Part shown: positions 1 to 6,569 of the stretch, piece by piece | How positions within the stretch are numbered: position 1 is the stretch's first letter | Layout: each line of letters opens with the position of its first letter | Notes under the pieces: model-generated | What the model saw: the letters and a program-made list of their open reading frames with translations, nothing else | Told to the model about the DNA's origin: nothing | Database searches by the model: none | Assembly (NCBI RefSeq): GCF_001417775.1 | Contig: NZ_BBZJ01000018.1 | Span: 186,001-250,000, forward strand | Direction: 5' to 3' | Length of the DNA: 64,000 nt | Origin: Streptomyces sp. TP-A0356 | GTDB taxonomy: Bacteria; Actinomycetota; Actinomycetes; Streptomycetales; Streptomycetaceae | Position numbers and translations under genes: made by a program

Positions 1-2
1 TG

Positions 3-407
3 AAGATCGAGGGCCTGGAGATAGAACTGACGGGCCTGGACGACCCGCACATCAAGCGCGACCGGTACGCGCGCGTGGCGGGCGGCCCTTCCGCGTCGGC
101 TGACTTCTCGATGGGCGTGGTCCATGCGCCGTACCTGCGCAGCCTGGACGCCTTCACGGCGGACGGCTACCCGCTGATCCTGGCGGGCCACACCCACGGC
201 GGCCAGTTGTGCATCCCCTTCTACGGCGCCCTGGTCACCAACTGCGACCTGGACACGGACCGGGTGAAGGGTCTGTCCCGACACACCGCGGAGGGGCGGA
301 CCTCGTACCTCCACGTGTCGGCGGGCTGCGGGACGAACCGCTACACGCCGGTACGGTTCGCCTGCCCTCCGGAGGCGACGTTGCTGACCCTGGTGGAGCG
401 GGAGTAG
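3..407 (+). CDS. Metallophosphoesterase, C-terminal part (5' end outside window)
   Basis: This is the last 134 codons of a calcineurin-like metallophosphoesterase that begins before the window. The signature GHTHGGQ lies about 60 residues before the stop. It supplies two histidine ligands to the dinuclear metal centre of membrane-associated phosphodiesterases of the YkuE/LpxH type. A further His in the stretch GVVHAPY fits the remaining metal-ligand pattern. The frame is open from base 3 to the TAG at 405-407. Substrate cannot be inferred; relatives of this size in Streptomyces are usually inner-membrane-linked. A 12 bp inverted repeat lies 48 bases downstream and probably ends the transcript. 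Confidence 0.85.
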   Translation, partial: KIEGLEIELTGLDDPHIKRDRYARVAGGPSASADFSMGVVHAPYLRSLDAFTADGYPLILAGHTHGGQLCIPFYGALVTNCDLDTDRVKGLSRHTAEGRTSYLHVSAGCGTNRYTPVRFACPPEATLLTLVERE

Positions 408-454
408 CGCAGGGAGCCGAGGCCGACCGGCACCGTTCGACGGAGCTCCCGGTG

Positions 455-490
455 CTCTCCGCGGAGGTGGACCCGAAGCTCCGCGGAGAG
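455..490 (+). terminator. Hairpin terminator after the phosphoesterase
   Basis: Perfect 12 bp inverted repeat CTCTCCGCGGAG / CTCCGCGGAGAG with a 12-base loop (arms 455-466 and 479-490). There is no T-run, as is common for terminators in high-GC actinomycetes. It lies between the phosphoesterase stop and the next start at 581. Confidence 0.6.
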
Positions 491-580
491 AGCCAGGAGC
501 TTCATGGAGGAATCCGGCAAACGTAACCCATCTGGATCACCCATATCGCCCGTTTTGTCCCATCTCCTTAGCGTGAGGGC

Positions 581-1372
581 ATGAGCACGCCGATACCCAA
601 GGACATTCCGGACCTCCCCGCGGTGCCGGGCAGACCCAGGCTGCGACCGTCCTTCGTCCCCGCCGCCGCCGTGGTGGCTCCGGTATACCGCCCGCTGGCC
701 GCCCTCTACCGCTTCCTGGTGGCCGTGACGGCCGCGGCGGCGGTGGCCGTCGACCTGCTCCTCGGCAGCCCGGGCCGGGTGCTGAGCTACTTCACGATCG
801 AGAGCAACGTGCTCCTCGCGCTGGTCTTCGCCCTGTCGGCGTGGCGGGCGGGGACGGCCCGCCGCCCGCTGTCGCCGCTGGTGACCGGCGGCGCGCTGTT
901 CTACGTCGTGATCGCGGGTCTGGTCTATCACGTGCTCCTGGTGAACGAGCCGGGCCCGTTCTCCATGACCGGCCGGTCCGGCGCGCCCACAGGCTGGGCC
1001 GCGCTCGCCAACCAGGTGCTGCACACGGTGACGCCGGCCGCGGCAGTGCTGGACTGGCTGCTGCTGACGAGCCCGGCCGCCCCACTGCGCCTGCGGCACG
1101 CGAGGAAGTGGCTGCTGTACCCCATGGCGTACCTGGCCTTCTCCCTGGTGCGGGGCGCGCTGATCCCGCCGGGCAGGGAGGGTCGCTATCTCTACCCGTT
1201 CCTTGAGGTGGACCGGCTCGGCTACAAGAGCGTCCTCGGCAACGCGCTCCTGCTCGGCCTGACGTTCTTCGGCCTGGCCCTGCTCCTGGTCGTCATCGAC
1301 CACTTCCGCCCGGACCCGACTCGCCGCCGACGCCGCAAAACCGGATTTCGTCTCCAGCCACCAGTGGGCTAA
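581..1372 (+). CDS. Pr6Pr family integral membrane protein
   Basis: This 263-residue protein has about six hydrophobic segments, roughly residues 35-60, 72-90, 103-123, 145-165, 182-200 and 220-240. The conserved phrase YFTIESNVLLAL follows the first helix, and a conserved region around GALIPPGREGRYLYPFLEV precedes the last helix. These match the Pr6Pr family (related to FAR-17a/AIG1-like proteins). Members have no firmly established activity, although some eukaryotic relatives are hydrolases of hydroxy-fatty-acid esters. The ATG at 581 follows a short leader. The Pro- and Arg-rich first 35 residues look cytoplasmic. It stands alone between a terminator and the tRNA gene. Function is not assigned. 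Confidence 0.75.
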   Translation: MSTPIPKDIPDLPAVPGRPRLRPSFVPAAAVVAPVYRPLAALYRFLVAVTAAAAVAVDLLLGSPGRVLSYFTIESNVLLALVFALSAWRAGTARRPLSPLVTGGALFYVVIAGLVYHVLLVNEPGPFSMTGRSGAPTGWAALANQVLHTVTPAAAVLDWLLLTSPAAPLRLRHARKWLLYPMAYLAFSLVRGALIPPGREGRYLYPFLEVDRLGYKSVLGNALLLGLTFFGLALLLVVIDHFRPDPTRRRRRKTGFRLQPPVG

Positions 1373-1404
1373 AGTAAACGACGTCGCCGCGAGAGCAGCG
1401 GCAT

Positions 1405-1478
1405 CGGGGTGTAGCGCAGCTTGGCAGCGCGCTTCGTTCGGGACGAAGAGGTCGTGGGTTCAAATCCCGCCACCCCGA
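1405..1478 (+). tRNA. tRNA-Pro (anticodon CGG)
   Basis: Complete 74-base cloverleaf. The acceptor stem CGGGGTG (1405-1411) pairs with CACCCCG (1471-1477), and the discriminator is A1478. The anticodon stem CTTCG/CGAAG encloses loop TTCGGGA with anticodon CGG. The T arm is CGTGG/GTTCAAAT with stem complement. CCA is not encoded. Its natural downstream hairpin is now found at 5227-5257, about 3.7 kb away, because DNA has been inserted directly behind the gene. Confidence 0.95.
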
Positions 1479-1488
1479 CAGTGAAGTA
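1476..1488 (+). repeat. Left attachment-site core (attL-like) at tRNA-Pro 3' end
   Basis: The 13 bases CGACAGTGAAGTA overlap the last three bases of tRNA-Pro and recur exactly at 5206-5218. Integration of actinomycete elements at tRNA 3' ends is well established, so I read these as the two ends of an integrated, now degenerate element. Confidence 0.6.
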
Positions 1489-1559
1489 CCAGGTCAGGGG
1501 CCTGATCCGCATCGCGGGTCGGGTCCCTGAGTGGTTTCTGGGGTGGCTTTGGGAACCGT

Positions 1560-1981
1560 TTGGGAGCCAACTTGAATTGGCACGCCAAGAAGCACCACGG
1601 CCAGCGGGCCGCTGCCGCCCGGCAAGCTGCCGAACACCTGCGCACCGCCCACCAAGTCGCCGCAGGTGAACCCATGGCCGTCCTCTGCCAGCGAGGCCAA
1701 CGTCTGGCCCCCCGCGTTCGCCAGCGGCAAGCCGCCCTTCTCCACCAGGTGCTGCCGGACCTGGCCGCACGGTCCAGGCCATGGCCGGCTGGCCCGCCCT
1801 GGCCGCCACCCTCGACGACGCCCGCAGAGCTGGCCACAACCCGGCAACCCTGCTGACCGAAGCCACCCGACGGCGCGAGCTCGACACCGCCACCTCCATC
1901 AGCGACGTCCTCGTCTGGCGACTGCGGCGCAGCGCCCACCTGGCCGCCCTGCCCGAAACCCCTCACGACCCACTCGCCTGA
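1560..1981 (+). pseudogene. Relaxase/mobilisation protein, frameshifted C-terminal remnant
   Basis: Two overlapping frames together give a helical, Ala/Arg/Gln-rich C-terminal domain. The first frame (from about 1560) reads HAKKHHGQRAAAARQAAEH and continues to about 1775. The second frame (1781-1981) reads GWPALAATLDDARRAG and then RRRELDTATSISDVLVWRLR before TGA. This tail resembles the C-termini of actinobacterial plasmid/ICE relaxase-like proteins. One frame change near 1770-1785 and the absence of any N-terminal relaxase motifs make it non-functional. Family assignment is by recalled similarity only. Confidence 0.45.
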
Positions 1982-2036
1982 GGCAGTCGACGCCCAGGAT
2001 CCCCGGCGCCCAGCACGCTGCCGGCGCCGAGCGCCG

Positions 2037-2479
2037 CCCGGCATCGCGGAGCCGGCGCAGGAAGTAGTCGAGGTACGTGGGCATATCGATCAGCGGCACG
2101 GTGAACCGGTAACCCGCCGTGAACCCGGGCGGCAGTTCGGCGGGCTCGCACGGCCGAAAACCGGGCAGGGTCGTGGCCCAGTCTGGCGCGGCCTCGGCCG
2201 TGCGGGACGCCTCGATGCCGCTGGTCAGCCGGACGCCCGTCGCCGGGATCCTGCGCCAGCTCCCGAAAGATCTCAAGCGACCGTTGTTCCCACTGGTCGA
2301 CCTTGTCCTTCGGCTCGAGCAGATAAGGGCCCCACATCGCCCCGGCCGCCAGCGACGTGACACCGGGGCACCTGCTCGGCGATTACGTGCACCGAAGCCC
2401 CGGCCTCGGCGAGAACGACGGCCGTGGTGAGCCCAGCCACCCCAGCCCCGACAACGACGACGCGCTCCCCTACGGTCAT
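2037..2479 (-). pseudogene. D-amino-acid oxidase (DAO family), truncated and frameshifted
   Basis: The start at 2479 reads into a Rossmann FAD motif, VVVVGAGVAGLTTAVVLAEA. The frame shifts near 2340-2365 into MWGPYLLEPKDKVDQW, which matches the DAAO region after the dinucleotide fold. It shifts again near 2255 into GVRLTSGIEASRTAEAAP and LPGFRPCEPAELPPGFTAG, ending around LIDMPTYLDYFLRRL. The C-terminal half, including substrate-binding residues, is missing. Two frameshifts plus truncation make this a clear pseudogene. The order of the pieces is collinear with a normal DAAO. Confidence 0.8.
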
Positions 2480-2584
2480 GGACCTGACCCTAAGCTCCGG
2501 GTGACGTCGATAGGGCGTGTTGTGCGTTGCGTCGTGATCGACCGTGTCCGAGGCTGGCGGCGGGCCCTCTCGTACTGTCGGGTG

Positions 2585-3382
2585 TCACCTCCCGCTCCGC
2601 CGCCCGAAGCGGATCAGGAACTCGTTCTCCTCCGGGAAGGTGTCGTCCTTGCTGAAGTCCGTGAGCCGCTCCTTGACCGCGGTCCCGAACTCGGGCAGCC
2701 GGTCGCCGAAGAGGTGGGGTGCTGCGAAGGAGGTGGAGTAGAGGTAGCCGAGGATGCTCTCGGTGGTCCAGGTGCGGTGCACGGGAACCCGTGCCTCCTC
2801 GACCTGGTCGAAGGGCGATTCCTCCATGATCTCGCTGTACGGGCGGTTGTGGTGCTGGAAGGTGCCGGAGCCCGCGCGGCGTTCCTCGCCGAGGAACGTC
2901 TTGATGACGTCCCGGACGGCCTCCTTCCAGGGGCTGGTCGCGGTCCAGAAGCTGCTGTCACCGAAGATGGCCACGACACCGTCGGGTGCGACCTGGCCGT
3001 CCAGGCGGCCCAGGACGGCTGCTTGGTCGAGCCAGTGGAACGCGCGGCAGATCGTGACCAGGTCGGCCTTCCATCTGGCGGGCGGCACGAAGTCCTCGGC
3101 GGTGCTCTCGACGAGCGACAGGCGCGTGCCTTCGGGCAGCTTCGGGCGCAGCGCCGATTCCGCCGCGGCAAGCATGTCGGCGTCGTTGTCGATGGCGATG
3201 ATGTCGTCAAACCGGCCGAGCAGTGCCTCAGCAACCAGTCCGGTGCCGGTGCCGACGTCCAGCAGGCGACGCCGGCCACCGGACCGGGGCGGAGTGGCCT
3301 GGTCCAGGGCCTCGGCGACGTCCTCCGGGATGCCGGGGCGGAACTGACGGTAGTAGCTGGCGGTTCCGGTGAACTGGCTCAT
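2585..3382 (-). CDS. Class I SAM-dependent methyltransferase
   Basis: 265 residues from the ATG at 3382. Upstream in-frame ATG/GTG codons exist as far as 3499, but family members begin near MSQFTGTASYYRQFRPG, and a weak GGGACGAG ribosome site precedes this ATG. Motif I LLDVGTGTGL (about residues 40-50) binds SAM. Acidic IAIDNDADML follows. AFHWLD about residue 118 is typical of the Methyltransf_11-like group that acts on small molecules. The rest is a C-terminal lid-like region ending in a basic tail. Acceptor substrate unknown. It is one of only two intact genes in the tRNA-Pro island and is divergent from the phosphotransferase-like gene, with 128 bases between the starts. Confidence 0.85.
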   Translation of the reverse strand: MSQFTGTASYYRQFRPGIPEDVAEALDQATPPRSGGRRRLLDVGTGTGLVAEALLGRFDDIIAIDNDADMLAAAESALRPKLPEGTRLSLVESTAEDFVPPARWKADLVTICRAFHWLDQAAVLGRLDGQVAPDGVVAIFGDSSFWTATSPWKEAVRDVIKTFLGEERRAGSGTFQHHNRPYSEIMEESPFDQVEEARVPVHRTWTTESILGYLYSTSFAAPHLFGDRLPEFGTAVKERLTDFSKDDTFPEENEFLIRFGRRSGR

Positions 3383-3510
3383 GTGATCTCGTCCCGTGAG
3401 GTACTGGACGTAGCCGACCGTAGCCGCTGGTTTCTCGTGTTGGACTACCTCTCGCTGCCCCGCTGCTACGGTCGCGGGTATGACGCTCTCGGTCTCCACG
3501 AGTCAGGCTG

Positions 3511-4338
3511 TTGACCTACGCGTACAGCCGGTTTGACGAGATTCTGGATCGCGTAGCGCGGTCTCTGCAGGTGCGTTTCCTACCGGATACGGTGGTGCGC
3601 AAGCGCCGGTCCGTAGGAGCACGGACAGACCGCGAGACCTGGGTCCGCATCGAGCGACGCTTGCTCGACAAGATCACCGATCAAGGATGGAACGGCGCGG
3701 AGTGCGCCGCCCGCTTGGATGGCGTCGCCCAGCCGACATGGCAGGGATGCGTGGTCTGGCGGCACACGAACGAACCGGTGATGTGGAGGGCTGACGAGAC
3801 TGACCTCCTGCCGGCTCCTCCCGTCGGAAACGCCATTCTGAGTGAGGCCCCCGAACTCCCGGACGAGTGGTGGGATGGGTTGAACGCCTCTCTGGACGCG
3901 CTGGCAGCGCACCAGACGAGGCGGGTCGCCACACCCGACACCGACACCATCACCCAGGCGTCGGTCACCGAGTCCATCCGAGCTGTCTTTTCCGGCGACT
4001 TCGATACGACCGTCCAGCGTTGGGTACCGGCCCACGCCGACCTGAACTGGGCCAACATGACGGCCCCAATGTTCAGTCTTTTCGACTGGGAGGACTGGGG
4101 GAACGCCCCGCGGGGACTGGACTCCGCCTCACTGTGGGGGAGCTCGCTTGCCGTCCCGTCTCTGGCCGATCGTGTACGGCAGGAGCGTCGGCGGGACTTC
4201 GAGAGTCGGGACGGCAAGCTGATGACGCTGTTCGTCTGCTCGAAGATCCTCGGGCCGTACGCGCACCCGGAGGATCCTCGGTTGAAGCCCCCGCGTCGCA
4301 TGGCCGAACAGGTCATCGAGGAGCTTCAGGCGGACTGA
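3511..4338 (+). CDS. Phosphotransferase-fold (APH/kinase-like) protein
   Basis: 275 residues starting at a TTG. The C-terminal half contains PAHADLNWANMT followed by FDWEDWG. This is the HxDxxxxN catalytic loop and downstream acidic metal-binding motif of aminoglycoside-phosphotransferase-like small-molecule kinases. The N-terminal lobe is short and poorly conserved, and I cannot place a convincing glycine-rich loop. The true substrate could be a sugar, an amine or an antibiotic. A resistance role is not shown. The frame is intact and ends in an ordinary stop inside the degenerate island, suggesting it may still be expressed. Confidence 0.65.
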   Translation: MTYAYSRFDEILDRVARSLQVRFLPDTVVRKRRSVGARTDRETWVRIERRLLDKITDQGWNGAECAARLDGVAQPTWQGCVVWRHTNEPVMWRADETDLLPAPPVGNAILSEAPELPDEWWDGLNASLDALAAHQTRRVATPDTDTITQASVTESIRAVFSGDFDTTVQRWVPAHADLNWANMTAPMFSLFDWEDWGNAPRGLDSASLWGSSLAVPSLADRVRQERRRDFESRDGKLMTLFVCSKILGPYAHPEDPRLKPPRRMAEQVIEELQAD

Positions 4339-4430
4339 AAGTGTGACAACCGGTCGGCTGGACGCGGCCACCGCGGCGCCGCTGCCCGAAGTGGTGTGTT
4401 CCGTGAAGGCGTTGAGCGCCCGGATGGCGG

Positions 4431-5214
4431 GTGACGGCGGGGGCGGCGACTCCGCACGTGCGAGAGGAACTGCCTACGAGGCTGCAGGAGGCGCCGGTGA
4501 GGCGGGGCTTCGCGAAGGACGAGTCGGTCACTCGGCCCGTGCTGGAGATGGCAGGAGCCGCATTCGGCTCCGCGGTCACGTCCGCGCTGTCGGGCTACCT
4601 GCTCGCCCAGCTCGGCGAGCACGCCGTCCCGCGCCTGCGCCGCAGGGTGATGGAGCACGCGCTGAGACTACGGTGATGGGACTGGGGCAGCGGATCGCCC
4701 TGGTAGCGGTCATCATGGGCGGTGGAGCACGCATGGCGGACGGGCGCCTGAACACGTCCGACTTCGCGGCCTTCCTCCTTTACCTGCTGCAGCTCGTCTC
4801 GCCCGTCACGTTGGTCGCCACTGGCGTCGGCCGCCTTCAGTCCGGCCCCGCGGCCCGGGCCCGCTTCAACGAACTGCTGAGCCTTCCGCAGGAGGGGAAT
4901 GAGCAGCCGGACGGCGTACACGAGCGCCCGCCCCGGCCGGGACGGGCGCAACCGCGCCGGTGGGCGACGCCCCGCCACTGGACGAACTGCGTCGACGAGT
5001 GGTGTACGTGGACCAGCAGTTCACTTTGCTGGAAGGGACGGTCTGCGACAACCTCCAACTGGGCCGCGCCGCCGCGGCATCCGACGCGGAGCTACGCACT
5101 GCTCTCGACGCGGTCGGGCTAGCCGACGACATCTTCACCCTGCCGGACGGCCTGGACACCGAGCTCGGCCGCGAATACGACCTCTCCGGCGGCCGGCGCC
5201 AACGCCGACAGTGA
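4431..5214 (+). pseudogene. ABC exporter (fused membrane-ATPase) remnant
   Basis: Pieces appear in at least three frames. ALSGYLLAQLGEHAVPRLRR (4560-4650) belongs to the first half of an exporter transmembrane domain. After about 4676 the frame changes to NTSDFAAFLLYLLQLVSPVT (4750-4810), from the end of that domain. A deletion then removes Walker A. RRVVYVDQQFTLLEGTVCDN (from about 4990) is the Q-loop region of the ATPase. The frame ends at YDLSGGRRQRRQ, the signature motif, because the right attachment core supplies a TGA. Walker B and the rest of the ATPase are absent. Confidence 0.8.
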
Positions 5215-5218
5215 AGTA
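5206..5218 (+). repeat. Right attachment-site core (attR-like)
   Basis: Exact second copy of CGACAGTGAAGTA. To its right the sequence runs directly into the hairpin expected behind a tRNA. To its left the bases resemble the tRNA 3' end only loosely (CGCCAACGC versus CGCCACCC), so the recombination product has diverged. Confidence 0.55.
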
Positions 5219-5226
5219 ACAGACCA

Positions 5227-5257
5227 GAGGGCCCTCGCCGAATCGGTGAGGGCCCTC
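5227..5257 (+). terminator. Original terminator of tRNA-Pro, displaced
   Basis: A 14-pair hairpin: GAGGGCCCTC (5227-5236) pairs with GAGGGCCCTC (5248-5257), the inner G-T and CCG/CGG pairs extend it, and the loop is AAT. It sits 8 bases after the right attachment core, exactly where a tRNA terminator would be if the island were removed. Confidence 0.75.
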
Positions 5258-5289
5258 CGGGACTGCCGCATGTGACGGGCTGTCGGTGC

Positions 5290-5517
5290 TCAGTGGAACT
5301 TGTCTCTGATCCAGGCGACCAGGGCTACCAGCCCCACGAGTACCAGGATTCCGCCCTTGACCGGCAGTTTCGCTGTGATCGTCCAGAAACCGGGGAAGTG
5401 CCAGCCCAGCCCCCACCACACCACGGTCCACTACAGGCCGGTGGTCAGCAGGGCGCCGAGCAGTGTCAGAGCGATCTGCACAGCCTTGATGCGGCGTAGT
5501 TCCTTGTCCTTCCCCAT
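5290..5517 (-). pseudogene. Small two-helix membrane protein interrupted by an in-frame TAG
   Basis: ATG at 5517 begins MGKDKELRRIKAVQIALTLL and reads 28 codons to a TAG at 5433-5431. The same frame then continues without shift: WTVVWWGLGWHFPGFWTITA, then GGILVLVGLVALVAWIRDKF, to TGA at 5292-5290. Read through, it is a 75-codon product with a basic N-terminus and two hydrophobic segments. The simplest explanation is a nonsense mutation in a formerly intact gene. A downstream GTG could restart the second helix. I do not recognise the family. Confidence 0.55.
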
Positions 5518-5619
5518 GGTCACGAGGATGACTAGAGGAGCAGCTGCCGACGGTCTTTCGAGTCGTCGGCGTAGCTGTGGCGTCCGGCTGATTGTTCGGG
5601 GAGCGGGGAGGCTGTAACC

Positions 5620-6117
5620 GTGAACGTCATCGCCTGGATCGTGGAGGGCACCTGGCCCGCCTGTGTCGACGCCGCCCGTGTTCATGCGCCCGAGGGGTCC
5701 GACCTCGTGCTGCTGCATGTCAGCGGCCCCGAAGCCGAGGCCGCCCACGGTGCCTACGCCGGACTCCTCGGCCGTGGCCGCGTGGGGAACGACCCCGGCA
5801 CCGCGCTGGAGGACCTGGCCGCGGCCGCCGCCGAACGCGTCCTCGCCGCAGCGGCCGAGCGGCTGGGGCGGCCCTGTACCCGGCAGGAACGCTCGGGCCG
5901 CGTCGAACGGGAGGTCGTGGCCGCCGCGGAGGGCGCCGATCTGCTCGTGGTCGCCCGTGACGGGGACCGCACACATCTCGGCCCCCGCAGCCTCGGACCC
6001 GCCAGCCGCTTCGTCGTCGACCACGCCCCCTGCCCCGTCCTGCTGGTCTGGCCCGAAACCGCCCCCAGCACGTCCACCATTCCGCCCCCGCCGGCGCGGC
6101 CACCCCACCACCGGTAG
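5620..6117 (+). CDS. Universal stress protein (UspA) family protein
   Basis: 165 residues from a GTG preceded by GGGGAGG. The N-terminal strand (VIAWIVEGTW) leads to the usual Usp alpha/beta fold. The C-terminal part carries ADLLVVARDGD and GPASRFVVDHAPCPVLLV, corresponding to the ATP-binding-type G-x2-G-x9-G(S/T) loop and final strand. The match to the glycine pattern is imperfect, so nucleotide binding is uncertain. A Pro-rich tail of about 15 residues follows the domain. Single Usp domains of this size in Streptomyces are generally linked to stress or stationary-phase survival. It lies alone, upstream of a GC-rich tandem repeat. Confidence 0.75.
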   Translation: MNVIAWIVEGTWPACVDAARVHAPEGSDLVLLHVSGPEAEAAHGAYAGLLGRGRVGNDPGTALEDLAAAAAERVLAAAAERLGRPCTRQERSGRVEREVVAAAEGADLLVVARDGDRTHLGPRSLGPASRFVVDHAPCPVLLVWPETAPSTSTIPPPPARPPHHR

Positions 6118-6569
6118 CGCTGGGTCCGCCGTGCGCTCACGGCACTCTGGCTCGCCCGCCCGGGCGGCCTGGGCCGCCTGGGCCGCCTGGCCGCCTGGGC
6201 CGCCCTGGGTCGCCCGGGTCCGCCCAGGTCCGCCCGGGTCCGGCCAGGTCCGCCCTGGTCCGCCCTGGTCCGCCCGGGAGAGGTTCACCGACGGTATGCC
6301 AGTAATCCCCTATCGGGCGTATCGTCCGGTTATGGCTGGCGCATGCAGTGTTCCGTGTCGCGACAGTGCTCGCGTGGTTCCTCATCCACGGGAGGCCCCT
6401 GTTGCCCGGCAGCGGCGGTTGCGGCAGCCCGCCCGGTGGGCCTCCGTGACGGGCGGGTCCCGTCGACCGGTGTGCGGCGAGCGGGGTGGGCCCACGCGTG
6501 GTGCGGCCCGGGTGGCGGGACCGGGTCCCGCGCTCCGCCGCCCGTCAAGACGGCGGACCGGAGGACGCC
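6118..6569. other. Non-coding leader region with a GC-rich tandem repeat
   Basis: This is a 452-base gap between the stress-protein gene and the phosphatase gene. The first half holds short tandem repeats (6151-6277). The rest contains GGAGG just before the next start, and a lower-GC patch at 6300-6340 that could hold a promoter. I cannot name a sigma-factor consensus there. No gene is supported. Confidence 0.5.
6151..6277 (+). repeat. 9-10 bp GC-rich tandem repeats
   Basis: About four degenerate copies of a 9-base unit related to GCCTGGGCC are followed by six copies of a 10-base unit GTCCGCCCGG with one or two changes each. They lie in the intergenic region upstream of the phosphatase gene. 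In the complementary frame they would read Gly-Pro-rich peptide, but no start or conserved context supports coding. Confidence 0.8.

Larger units (their letters stand above)
1479..5218. mobile_element. Degenerate integrated island at tRNA-Pro
   Basis: About 3.7 kb lies between tRNA-Pro and the tRNA's own terminator hairpin, flanked by a 13 bp exact direct repeat. It has no integrase or replication gene left. Contents in order: a frameshifted mobilisation-protein tail, a frameshifted D-amino-acid oxidase fragment, an intact methyltransferase, an intact phosphotransferase-fold protein, and a heavily deleted ABC exporter whose last codons run into the right repeat. The mixture of fragments from unrelated families is typical of a decayed insertion hot spot, probably several events deep. 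Confidence 0.65.

Noticed and set aside
1899..2044. Single intact gene spanning the DAAO and relaxase remnants
   Set aside because: The two remnants are on opposite strands and each is frameshifted.
5290..5517. TAG read as pyrrolysine or recoded
   Set aside because: No pyrrolysine genes or recoding signal are seen; nonsense mutation is simpler.
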